A stretch of 13,595 nucleotides of DNA. Source: Mageeibacillus sp. UBA5747 (GTDB lineage: Bacteria; Bacillota; Clostridia; Saccharofermentanales; UBA5734). The notes beneath the pieces are model-generated. The model was not told where the DNA came from, searched no databases, and saw only the letters and a list, made by a program, of their open reading frames with translations. Shown here piece after piece: positions 6,682 to 13,595 of this stretch. A program made the position numbers and the translations under genes. Location of the stretch: the NCBI GenBank assembly GCA_002419145.1, contig DIFN01000046.1, forward strand, positions 1 through 13,595. Reading direction: 5' to 3'. How positions within the stretch are numbered: position 1 is the first letter of the stretch; every line of letters starts with the position of its first letter.

Positions 6682-8328
6682 TTATTTAACCTCGTTGCTG
6701 GGTCCGACCCATTGATAAACGGTCAGAATGGTTTCGCCGGCGACCTTTTTTTCATAGAAACGGATGTAAGCTGGGTCCCGGTCCAGGATGTCTGGGTCTT
6801 TTAGCCGCTTGTAATTGTTGAAGACATAAATCGGCTGGTGCGGGGCGGCTGCGGCCGTGCTGGCAATGGCCTCGTAGGGAATCAGGCTCAGGCGGGCTCT
6901 GTCCTGTGGCTCCAGGATGCGAAAACTCTCCGAAACACTGGCGGCACTGATTTCTGAGATCAGGATTCGTTCACTGGGATCAGCTGCAACAATGGTTTCC
7001 AGGGCGGCCCGGTTCGCCAGTCCCCAGTAGTCAAGGTCGTATTGGCTGCGCCAGTTGCTGTGGGCCAGGCTGTTGAAATAGACATTCTGCAGGGGATGAG
7101 CCCGGACCATCCAGATAGCCGTGGAACTCAGACTGATCGTGATGATCGCGGCGAGCAAATAGGTCCAGATGCGCCTTTTGCCTTTTATCAGCTGGCTGAG
7201 TGTGTGTAGCCCGGTCAGGGCGATGATCAGAAACGCTGGATAGACGAAGTAGAGCTGGCGCCAGCCATCATACAGGACGGAGTTGAAGATCACGACACTG
7301 ATCAGCGGGCCCCAGAACAGCGCCTGAAAAAAAGTGTCTGCGAGAGTCTCTGAGTGTTGCCAGAAACGCAGTTTTTGCCGGATGAGCACCCGGTGGAAAC
7401 AATCGGCCAGACCGACCAGGAATAGCCCCAGATACAAAAGGGGGGTCGTGAGGGTGATCCAGACCAGGGAGAAGTACCAGGGCAAATCAGTCGACATGAA
7501 GAATCGGCCCATCAGCAGGACTTCCTTGGACCAGCGGTCAAAACGGGACAGGCTCTGGAAGGCTGCGGCAAAATTCTGGAGGGGATTACTCCAGAGCATC
7601 GGCCAGAAAAGAATGGTCAGGGCCAGGCTGACTGCCAGATACGTGACGATTCGGCGCATCCGTCTGGCCCCGGACTCTGGTGTGATGGAGAGTCTTTGCT
7701 GCGGCAAGAGGAGAAAAAAGACCGTTGCCGGGATCAGGACAATGCCCATGACGCGGGTGGCAATGGCCGCAGCCGTGGCCAGACCATGCACCAGCGTGCG
7801 TCCCAGTGTGGGCTTTTCAAACAGGGCGCTGGCCGTGTTCATGGCAATCAGATAGGTCACCATGAAAACCAAATCCTTGGCATTGTAAAAGGCATCAGCG
7901 AACAGGCGCGGCGATAAAAACAGCATCACCGCACCCAGCAAACCCCAGCGCCAGTCCCGCAACCGGCGGGAGACCAGCTGGTAAAAGGCGATCAGCCCGA
8001 TAAAGAAAACGAGATAAGTCAGGAGATGCTTGAAAATGAAGATTTGCCGTGAATCCTCGAGGCCGAGCAGTCTTTCCAGACCATACGCGGCCAGATCAAA
8101 CAGGACACCATGGTCCCGGTCCGAATATTCTGCCATGGCTGGGATGTCTTGAGGGAAAGTGGCCTTAAGGCCAACCGTTTCGGCAACATAGTTGGCTGTG
8201 ACCATAGCACGATAATGGCACGCTTCTTCATCGGTGGACAAACCGTAATCCTGGTAACTCAAAAGCCCTGTCAGCAGCAGGATGGCAAAAACAAGAAGAA
8301 TGCTGAATGTTTTAATTTTCGCATGCAT
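6682..8328 (-). CDS. GT-C membrane glycosyltransferase (PMT/ArnT-like, GT39-related)
   Basis: A 548-residue polytopic protein with a first helix at about 7-25, then a short loop carrying the acidic pair expected of GT-C enzymes (STDEE, D33/E34), about nine to eleven further helices, and a soluble C-terminal part of roughly 100 residues. The signature S139-PRLFADAFYNAKD at 139-152 is typical of a bacterial family annotated as dolichyl-phosphate-mannose-like or family 39 glycosyltransferases. It would take a lipid-linked sugar on the outer face of the membrane and pass it to a wall polymer, lipid or protein. The reading frame stays open upstream to 8487, but the ATG at 8328 starts exactly at the signal-anchor helix; the extra residues look like untranslated leader. 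No Shine-Dalgarno precedes this ATG. It is the first gene of the operon with GT2 and GtrA. Confidence 0.85.
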   Translation of the reverse strand: MHAKIKTFSILLVFAILLLTGLLSYQDYGLSTDEEACHYRAMVTANYVAETVGLKATFPQDIPAMAEYSDRDHGVLFDLAAYGLERLLGLEDSRQIFIFKHLLTYLVFFIGLIAFYQLVSRRLRDWRWGLLGAVMLFLSPRLFADAFYNAKDLVFMVTYLIAMNTASALFEKPTLGRTLVHGLATAAAIATRVMGIVLIPATVFFLLLPQQRLSITPESGARRMRRIVTYLAVSLALTILFWPMLWSNPLQNFAAAFQSLSRFDRWSKEVLLMGRFFMSTDLPWYFSLVWITLTTPLLYLGLFLVGLADCFHRVLIRQKLRFWQHSETLADTFFQALFWGPLISVVIFNSVLYDGWRQLYFVYPAFLIIALTGLHTLSQLIKGKRRIWTYLLAAIITISLSSTAIWMVRAHPLQNVYFNSLAHSNWRSQYDLDYWGLANRAALETIVAADPSERILISEISAASVSESFRILEPQDRARLSLIPYEAIASTAAAAPHQPIYVFNNYKRLKDPDILDRDPAYIRFYEKKVAGETILTVYQWVGPSNEVK

Positions 8329-8380
8329 AGAGCCATTGTAGCGAATTTGGCTGGGGATGAACAGGGGAAATTTCCTCGGG

Positions 8381-8409
8381 TTTATAACTGATTTTCGGGC
8401 CTCTGTCGT
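8381..8409 (-). promoter_or_regulatory. possible promoter for the GT-C/GT2/GtrA operon
   Basis: On the minus strand ACGACA (8409-8404, four of six -35 bases) lies 17 bases from TATAAA (8386-8381, five of six -10 bases). Transcription would start near 8374, giving a leader of about 46 bases. One TTGGCCAA box directly abuts the -35. The match is modest. Confidence 0.35.
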
Positions 8410-8452
8410 TGGCCAAACGGCGCAAAACTTGGCGCGAACGGGGTTTGGCCAA
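8409..8452. repeat. 10-base inverted repeat of TTGGCCAA boxes
   Basis: TTGGCCAAAC (8409-8418) is exactly mirrored by GTTTGGCCAA (8443-8452), with 24 bases between. Each arm contains the palindrome TTGGCCAA, and the palindrome centres are 36 bases apart. A related box, TTGGCGCGAACGG (8429-8441), lies between them and resembles TTGGCCAAACGG at 8409-8420. This could be a multi-site operator acting on either divergent gene, or a hairpin in a transcript. No T-run follows, so it is not a typical terminator. Confidence 0.5.
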
Positions 8453-8579
8453 GGCCTTGTCGAGGATACGCGATTTTTGTCGTTCAAACAGGGCTGGGAT
8501 CCCGCGGGGTGATCCTGCAGACTGAGAGCTGCCGGACCGTATTGCTGGCGGCTGTATCTGACTCAAAAGGGGGAAGGGG

Positions 8580-11138
8580 ATGAAACGAGATTGGATTTTC
8601 AGACCTCAGCCTGCCCGGGGCGACTGGCGATTATGGCCAGGTGAGGCAATGGGGGAGCTGTGGCAATGGATTCGTTCTGAAACAGATATCCGCTGGGCTC
8701 AACTGTGGCGCCGACCGGCCTTGCCCCAGGCTTTGGCTGTGCTGGCGGGCGGACTGCTGGCGACTGGTTCGGGCGGACGGCTGGTCTGGTTTGTGGCTGT
8801 ATTGGCCGTGATTGTGGGTTTGCTGCGCCGAAACCGGCGGCGCGCGGGCCATGCTTCTTCTTGGCATTCGAATACCAAAATGCGCCTCTGGCTCCTCATT
8901 GGGTGCTTTGCCTTCAGTGGTTTGCGCCTGGGTTGGCCATATGGGCTCGCTGAGCAATTCCGGAGCGATCATCCTTCTGGGTGGTGGTCCGGCGAGGTGA
9001 TGGTGGAGCGAATCATCAGCGGCGACCAGGCAGGATCGGATTGGGTGACTGCTGTGGTTTCAGGACCTCGGGGGGTGCGCCTGGCACTTTCCGGATCTGG
9101 CATGGACCTTGTGCCCAAAGCGCGTCTGGAGGTGACCGGCTATCTCGCACGGCCTGCCGGGGCCGCCAATCCGGGTGGATTTGACCGCAGGGACTGGCTC
9201 TGGCGCCAGGGCATTGTGCAGGAGATCGACACCGCCCGTGGGGAGGTGGTGGTAATAGAACCAGGGCGGGTGCCTGTGCTGGCGCGTGGGGCGATCGCAC
9301 TGCGCCAGATCTTGGAAACCGCGCTCGTCCAGATGGTGGGGCTGGAACGATCGGCCTTGCTGTCCGGGCTTCTGATCGGGTCCAGCGAAGGTATGGACAA
9401 GGCTCTGGTCTATGATTTTCGCCAGGCTGGGTTGTCGCATCTGACGGCGGTGTCAGGTGCGAATATTGCCTTCTGGCTGACTCCTTTGACCTCGCTGGTG
9501 CGCCGGCTGAAGATCCGGCGGCTCTGGCGCCAGAGCATATTGTTGCTGGCCTTGATCCTGTTCGGTTTTCTGACGGGGTGGCAAGTCAGTGTCAGTCGGG
9601 CGCTTGTCGTCTCGGCGCTGCTTCTGATAGGCCGGCTGTTCCATCGCCGGTCAGATCCTTTGAATGCCCTCGGCCTGGCGGTGCTGGTGTTCGGACTGGT
9701 CCAACCATTTGCTCTTTTGAGTTTTAGTTTCTGGCTCAGTGCGCTGGCCACGATCGGCCTGTTAGCTGGAGGTCCCGCAATATCGCGTCGTCTGGCTGCT
9801 CGCTGGCCACAGGTTCCGACTGCGTGGCTAGACTTTGCCGGCACCAATCTGGCGGTCCAGATTCTCGTCCTGCCAGTTGCAGCGATTTTATCGCACCAAC
9901 TGACCTTGGTCGGTCTGATCGCCAATGTGCCAGCCTTGCTACTGGTAGAATGGCTGACTGTCGTGAGCTTGCTGATTGTGCTGGCAGGGGCAGGGGTGGC
10001 GGTCGTGCTCGCTGGAGTGAATCTGCTTCCAGGGGTATTGGTTGACAGCGGTCCCGTGCTGGCCCTGTTCTTTGCTGTCCCGGGGCGGGCGGTGGCGCTG
10101 GCCCTCGACACCCTGGCTGAAGTAGCCGGTTTTTTTGCCAGAGTCCATTGGGGGCGCTGGCCAGTGGCGTGGTTGAATGTGCTTCTGGTGTCAGGCCTTT
10201 TGACGCTGCTTGTGCAAGGTGTGATTCGCCTGAGCCGGCAGAAGGTTTTGCTGCTCAATCGCCTGGGGGCGAGCTTTCTGGCTCTCGGCCTGGTCCTTTT
10301 TGCGGTCAAATCGGCCTTCATGGTTTCAGATCAGGTCTGGTTCTTCAGTGTCGGCCAGGGTGATGCCACTCTGATCCGTTCCCGCAGGGGCCAGAATATC
10401 CTGATCGATACCGGCAAGCCTGGGACCGGCTGGCAAGTGCTGCTGCCAGCTCTCGATGCCCTGGGGATCCGCCAGCTCGATGCCTTGATTTTGACCCATG
10501 GCCACCTCGATCACGCCGGAGGCGCAGGAGAATTGCTGCGAACTGGCCGGGTAAAGCTTTTGCTGGTCGCGAAATTGGAGGCTCATGCCATTCTTACAAC
10601 AGGAGGACAGGACAACTTGACTAACAATCTGGTCGCACAGGCAGACAAACTTGGGATCCCTTGGGCGACTTTGAGTGAGCATCAAACTCTGATTTTAAAC
10701 CAGTCGGACCAGCTCCAGGTTCTGTCAGCCGACGATCTGTCCTCCTTGACCCCACCGTCCGATGATCTTAATGAGTGGGCGTTGAACTTTCGCCTTGATT
10801 TGAACGGCCATTCCCTGCTGCTCATGTCAGATTCCACACCAGTGGTCGAACAAGCCTTGCTAACCGATCCCCGGATCGTCGATAATGAGATCTTGAAAGT
10901 CGCTCACCACGGATCGCGGTCAACCACTCTGGTCACATTTCTCGACCAGGTGCAGCCGGATCTGGCAATCATCAGTGTCGGACCTAATACATACGGCCAT
11001 CCGGCACCTGAGTTGCTGGAGCGGCTGGAAGAAAACAAAATCCCGTATGTGCGCACCGACAGACAAGGCGCCATCTTGATCGAGCTGCATCAGGACAGAC
11101 TGTTCGCACAGACCTATCGAAAGGAAGACCATGGCTAA
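8580..11138 (+). CDS. comEC: ComEC/Rec2 competence DNA-translocation channel
   Basis: An 852-residue protein with the full ComEC order: N-terminal helices and a soluble DUF4131-type region (about 30-235), the membrane 'Competence' domain (about 255-550, with LLSGLLIGSSEG and HLTAVSGANIAF near 287), and a C-terminal metallo-beta-lactamase-like domain from about 583. The latter keeps H640-G-H642-L-D644-H645, the H776-H777-G-S motif and Y-G-H807-P, so its metal site looks intact, consistent with a nuclease role on the incoming strand. In competent bacteria ComEC forms the inner-membrane pore that imports single-stranded DNA. The start is supported by a purine-rich AAGGGGG ending 6 bases before the ATG. 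The stop overlaps holA by 8 bases, the same order as in many Bacillota. The gene alone does not prove competence: no comEA or pilus genes lie in the window. Confidence 0.95.
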   Translation: MKRDWIFRPQPARGDWRLWPGEAMGELWQWIRSETDIRWAQLWRRPALPQALAVLAGGLLATGSGGRLVWFVAVLAVIVGLLRRNRRRAGHASSWHSNTKMRLWLLIGCFAFSGLRLGWPYGLAEQFRSDHPSGWWSGEVMVERIISGDQAGSDWVTAVVSGPRGVRLALSGSGMDLVPKARLEVTGYLARPAGAANPGGFDRRDWLWRQGIVQEIDTARGEVVVIEPGRVPVLARGAIALRQILETALVQMVGLERSALLSGLLIGSSEGMDKALVYDFRQAGLSHLTAVSGANIAFWLTPLTSLVRRLKIRRLWRQSILLLALILFGFLTGWQVSVSRALVVSALLLIGRLFHRRSDPLNALGLAVLVFGLVQPFALLSFSFWLSALATIGLLAGGPAISRRLAARWPQVPTAWLDFAGTNLAVQILVLPVAAILSHQLTLVGLIANVPALLLVEWLTVVSLLIVLAGAGVAVVLAGVNLLPGVLVDSGPVLALFFAVPGRAVALALDTLAEVAGFFARVHWGRWPVAWLNVLLVSGLLTLLVQGVIRLSRQKVLLLNRLGASFLALGLVLFAVKSAFMVSDQVWFFSVGQGDATLIRSRRGQNILIDTGKPGTGWQVLLPALDALGIRQLDALILTHGHLDHAGGAGELLRTGRVKLLLVAKLEAHAILTTGGQDNLTNNLVAQADKLGIPWATLSEHQTLILNQSDQLQVLSADDLSSLTPPSDDLNEWALNFRLDLNGHSLLLMSDSTPVVEQALLTDPRIVDNEILKVAHHGSRSTTLVTFLDQVQPDLAIISVGPNTYGHPAPELLERLEENKIPYVRTDRQGAILIELHQDRLFAQTYRKEDHG

Positions 11139-12240
11139 AGCGACGGATACGACCCGCGTCGGGTACAAGGAACTGAAGGCAGAACTGCGCAGGGGTGAAA
11201 ACCGCGCGCTGTATGTTCTCTATGGTGAGGAGTCATTCCTGATCGACAAGCTAATCTCAAGCATCCGGGGACTGATCCTGGCTCCGGGCGCGGAACCCTT
11301 TGATTCGGTGGCCTTCAGTGGCACTACGGCCAGCCGATTGTCGCTGGATCGCCTGAAGTCCGAATTGATGACACCACCCTTCCTGTCCCGCTCGAAATTA
11401 ATTGTGGTCCGCGGCAGCGGCTATTTTTCAACCGCTGAGAAGAAGTCGGAGGCCGCTGCTGAGCCAGAGTCGGACAACCCTGAACCGGACGCCAAGGCTG
11501 CCAAAGGTCGCCAACAGGAACTGATCCAGCTGCTAGAGCAGATTCCGGATTCGGCTTGCCTTGTTTTCGTCGAGGACAAGGTCGACCGGCGCCAGAAAGC
11601 CCTGATCCAGGTCATCGAGAAAAAAGGTGTGCTTGCAGAGATCGGTCAGGAACAGCCCGCGCTTCTGCGTCGGTGGGTCGAAGCCGAAGCCCGCCAGCGC
11701 GGTTTTGCGATTGAGGCCCTGGCGGCTGAAAGCCTGGTGGACCGTTGCGATAACAGCATGCAGGTCCTGTGGCAGGAAATGAACAAGATTTTTCTGTATC
11801 TTTCTTACGCTGGTCTCACACACATCGACCGCGCTCTGGTCGCGCAGCTATCCTTGCCTGATCTGCGCGGTAATATTTTTGACATGACCGATGCGATTTC
11901 CCGCGGTCAAACATCCCGGGCCTTGGAGCTGCTGGACTTGCTTTTGGGTCAGAAAGAGCCGGTGCAGCTGATTTCCTTCATGCTGGCGCGCCATTTTCGC
12001 CAGTTGATCTGTGCCAAGGACCTCGGTCGCTCCGATGCCCTGGTGCGCGAGCTCAAGGTCATGCCTTTTGTGGCTAACCGGCTCCTGCAGCAGGCAAAAC
12101 AGCTCTCGATCGAGCGGATGGAGCAGATTTATGGTCTGTGCTTTGAAACGGATCTGGCTGTCAAAACCGGCCAGCTGCCTGAACGGATTGCTCTGGAAAT
12201 GCTTTTGGTGACCGCAGCAACCGCGGCCAAATCCGCCTGA
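11131..12240 (+). CDS. holA: DNA polymerase III delta subunit
   Basis: A 369-residue clamp-loader delta subunit, which opens the beta sliding clamp during DNA replication. The N-terminus ALYVLYGEESFLIDKLI (26-42) is the family hallmark, followed by a degenerate AAA+ fold (LMTPPFLSRSKLIVVRG, 79-95; LVFVEDKVDRRQK, from 144), the linker ALLRRWVEAEARQRG, and the C-terminal helical collar with GNIFDMTDAI, LISFMLARHFRQL and LPERIALEMLLV. Length is slightly above average because of a low-complexity, acidic and alanine/proline-rich insert at about 103-127, between strand and helix of the core. The ATG is preceded by AAGGAAG inside comEC and lies 8 bases before the comEC stop, so the pair is probably translationally coupled. 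Confidence 0.93.
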   Translation: MAKATDTTRVGYKELKAELRRGENRALYVLYGEESFLIDKLISSIRGLILAPGAEPFDSVAFSGTTASRLSLDRLKSELMTPPFLSRSKLIVVRGSGYFSTAEKKSEAAAEPESDNPEPDAKAAKGRQQELIQLLEQIPDSACLVFVEDKVDRRQKALIQVIEKKGVLAEIGQEQPALLRRWVEAEARQRGFAIEALAAESLVDRCDNSMQVLWQEMNKIFLYLSYAGLTHIDRALVAQLSLPDLRGNIFDMTDAISRGQTSRALELLDLLLGQKEPVQLISFMLARHFRQLICAKDLGRSDALVRELKVMPFVANRLLQQAKQLSIERMEQIYGLCFETDLAVKTGQLPERIALEMLLVTAATAAKSA

Positions 12241-12281
12241 TCTGGTCCGAAAACATTCAAAAACAGCAGAATAATCGTTTG

Positions 12282-12298
12282 CGAAACGGGTTGTTTCG
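12282..12298. repeat. CGAAAC-loop-GTTTCG inverted repeat between holA and icd
   Basis: CGAAAC (12282-12287) and GTTTCG (12293-12298) pair around a five-base loop GGGTT. With one bulge the pairing can extend to GTT...AAC on the outside. No T-run follows, so it is a poor intrinsic terminator. It ends 12 bases before the icd -35 box, a position suitable for an operator. Confidence 0.4.
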
Positions 12299-12310
12299 TA
12301 ACCAGATCGA

Positions 12311-12340
12311 TTGACTCTGGATTCTTGTGTTCCGTATAAT
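12311..12340 (+). promoter_or_regulatory. sigma-A type promoter for icd
   Basis: TTGACT (12311-12316, five of six) and TATAAT (12335-12340, perfect) are separated by 18 bases. Transcription should start near 12347, leaving a 40-base leader that holds a small AGCC/GGCT hairpin (12357-12370) just before the ribosome binding site. This indicates that icd is transcribed on its own rather than only by read-through from holA. Confidence 0.75.
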
Positions 12341-12376
12341 GAGGGCCGTATTTTATAGCCGATAGAGGCTGGCCGC

Positions 12377-12383
12377 GGAGGTG
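12377..12383 (+). promoter_or_regulatory. Shine-Dalgarno GGAGGTG deciding the icd start
   Basis: This nearly perfect anti-16S complement has its GGAGG core 5 bases before the ATG at 12387. An in-frame GTG at 12381 overlaps the site itself and so is not the start. Confidence 0.8.
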
Positions 12384-12386
12384 CCT

Positions 12387-13583
12387 ATGACCAAGATTGC
12401 CATGAAAACACCGCTCGTTGAGATGGACGGCGATGAGATGACCCGCATCATCTGGAAACAGATCAAGCAGATCGTCCTGGAACCGTTTGTAGACCTCAAG
12501 ACCGAATATTACGACCTTGGCCTTGAATACCGCGACCAGACCGATGACCAGGTGACGATCGACTCAGCCAAACGCACCCTCGAGCTTGGCGTTGCTGTCA
12601 AATGTGCCACCATCACCCCCAATGCCCAGCGGGTGGATGAATACAAACTCAAGCAAATGTGGAAAAGCCCGAACGGTACGATCCGGGCCATCCTGGATGG
12701 CACGGTTTTTCGGGCTCCGATTCTGGTTGATTGCATCCAGCCCTTCGTCGCCAGCTGGCGTAAACCGATTACCATCGCCCGTCATGCCTATGGCGATGTC
12801 TACCGCGACTCCGAGATGAAGGTCGACGGCCCTTGCAAGGCCGAACTGCTGCTGACGATGCCGGATGGCTCGACGAAAAAACAGCTGATCCACGACTTTA
12901 AAGGCGCCGGTGTCGTTCTGGGCATGCATAACCTTGATGATTCGATCGGAAGCTTCGCCCGTTCCTGCTTTAACTACGCCCTCGACCTCAAGCAGGACCT
13001 CTGGTTTGCCACCAAAGACACCATTTCCAAGACCTACGATCACCGCTTCAAGGACATTTTCCAGGAAATCTACGCTGCTGAATTTGACGCCATGTTCAAA
13101 GCTGCCGGGATTGAGTATTTCTACACCCTGATCGACGACGTTGTCGCCCGCGTCATGCGTTCCGAAGGTGGTTTTCTCTGGGCTTGCAAGAATTACGACG
13201 GCGATGTCATGTCTGACATGATCGCCTCCGCCTGTGGCAGCCTGGCCATGATGACGTCTGTCCTCGTTTCGCCCAATGGCCAGTACGAATACGAAGCGGC
13301 CCATGGTACCGTCACCCGCCACTATTACCGCTACCTCAAAGGGGAGAAGACTTCGACCAACCCGATGGCGACCCTGTTTGCCTGGACCGGGGCTCTGAAA
13401 AAGCGCGGCGAGCTCGATGCACTACCGGACCTGATGGCCTTTGCTGACCAGGTGGAAAAAGTCTCGCTCCAGCTGATCGAAGAAGGCATTGTCACCGGCG
13501 ACCTGAGAAGTCTGGTCAACCTCGACACCGTCACCGTCGTCGACACCGAAGGCTTTTTGCACGCAATTGCTGACCGGTTGTGA
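12387..13583 (+). CDS. icd: NADP-dependent isocitrate dehydrogenase, eukaryote-like homodimeric type
   Basis: A 398-residue isocitrate dehydrogenase resembling the mitochondrial/cytosolic eukaryotic enzymes (subfamily II) rather than the E. coli type. It oxidatively decarboxylates isocitrate to 2-oxoglutarate in the cytosol, feeding glutamate synthesis. Substrate residues line up almost number for number with human IDH1: S94, N96, R100 in SPNGTIR, R109, R132 in IARHAYGD, Y139 and K210. Metal ligands are D250 and the DGDVMSD aspartates (D273, D277). R311-H312 in GTVTRHYY mark NADP preference, and KTSTNP follows as usual. The N-terminus TPLVEMDGDEMTRIIWK is diagnostic. It has its own promoter and an excellent ribosome binding site, so expression is probably high. 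No partner citrate synthase or aconitase gene is in view. Only 12 bases follow its stop. Confidence 0.94.
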   Translation: MTKIAMKTPLVEMDGDEMTRIIWKQIKQIVLEPFVDLKTEYYDLGLEYRDQTDDQVTIDSAKRTLELGVAVKCATITPNAQRVDEYKLKQMWKSPNGTIRAILDGTVFRAPILVDCIQPFVASWRKPITIARHAYGDVYRDSEMKVDGPCKAELLLTMPDGSTKKQLIHDFKGAGVVLGMHNLDDSIGSFARSCFNYALDLKQDLWFATKDTISKTYDHRFKDIFQEIYAAEFDAMFKAAGIEYFYTLIDDVVARVMRSEGGFLWACKNYDGDVMSDMIASACGSLAMMTSVLVSPNGQYEYEAAHGTVTRHYYRYLKGEKTSTNPMATLFAWTGALKKRGELDALPDLMAFADQVEKVSLQLIEEGIVTGDLRSLVNLDTVTVVDTEGFLHAIADRL

Positions 13584-13595
13584 CCTGTTTTATCG

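Larger units (their letters stand above)
8329..8579. other. divergent intergenic region between the GT-C operon and comEC
   Basis: This 251-base region is the longest gap in the window. It holds a cluster of TTGGC-type boxes with a 10-base inverted repeat (8409-8452), a possible promoter for the GT-C operon, and a small GC-rich inverted repeat near 8497-8515 (GGATC...GATCC around CCCGCGGG). I find no convincing comEC promoter: no good -35/-10 pair faces right. Open frames crossing it show no family signature. Confidence 0.6.

Noticed and set aside
8329..8487. 53-codon upstream extension of the GT-C gene
   Set aside because: It is open but runs through a promoter-like sequence and the inverted repeat, and the encoded residues do not resemble a membrane-protein start. 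The helix begins at the ATG at 8328.
8497..8515. GGATC...GATCC repeat around CCCGCGGG considered as a T-box or riboswitch element
   Set aside because: It lacks the T-box AGGGTGGNACCGCG core, a specifier stem and a terminator. It is just a short GC-rich inverted repeat.
9410..10321. 303-codon open frame antisense to comEC
   Set aside because: Its translation is a Ser/Thr/Arg/Pro-rich string with no family resemblance, lying wholly inside the certain comEC gene. Long antisense frames are expected in GC-rich coding DNA.
12564..13322. 252-codon open frame antisense to icd
   Set aside because: It lies wholly within icd, shows no recognisable domain and has no ribosome binding site that I can see.
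1..13595. CRISPR arrays, insertion sequences, tRNA or rRNA genes
   Set aside because: No regularly spaced repeats, transposase motifs, terminal inverted repeats or recognisable structural RNA sequences were seen by reading. No covariance-model search was possible.

Overview
The window looks like chromosomal DNA of a moderately GC-rich Bacillota, most likely an anaerobic clostridial lineage. Three things point that way: the comEC-holA gene pair, GGAGG-type ribosome binding sites, and a long (about 410 residue) form of PRPP synthetase that I associate from memory with Clostridia. The phylum is an inference. I see no mobile element, CRISPR array, tRNA or rRNA. Genes are tightly packed, and no gap exceeds about 250 bases.

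Layout. (1) 1-855 (+): an NAD-dependent sugar-nucleotide epimerase/dehydratase-like protein. (2) 880-4481 (-): a three-gene operon, read from right to left. It holds two tandem, diverged PRPP synthetase paralogues with a TGATG stop/start overlap, then a DUF616/TOD1-type glycosyltransferase. The first paralogue has lost the Lys-Arg-Arg catalytic loop that the second keeps. (3) 4482-4629: a divergent intergenic region with a near-consensus promoter for engB. Its -10 box lies in a palindrome (ATTATAAT) that also reads TATAAT towards the PRPP operon. (4) 4630-5241 (+): the ribosome-assembly GTPase EngB (YsxC). (5) 5261-8328 (-): an operon of GT-C membrane glycosyltransferase, polyprenyl-phosphate glycosyltransferase (GT2) and GtrA-like flippase, which together form a three-component surface glycosylation system. 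(6) 8329-8579: the largest gap, with TTGGCCAA inverted repeats between divergent genes. (7) 8580-12240 (+): comEC and holA, overlapping by 8 bases. (8) 12387-13583 (+): a eukaryote-like NADP-dependent isocitrate dehydrogenase behind its own strong promoter.

Together, regions 1, 2 and 5 look like surface-glycan functions mixed with housekeeping genes. The GT2 enzyme would charge a lipid carrier with a sugar, GtrA would flip it, and the GT-C protein would transfer the sugar outside the cell. The most unusual item is the PRPP synthetase pair. One copy looks catalytically competent and the other looks like a pseudoenzyme or regulatory subunit, resembling in principle the mammalian PRPP-synthetase-associated proteins. 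They are apparently co-transcribed with a glycosyltransferase of poorly known function.
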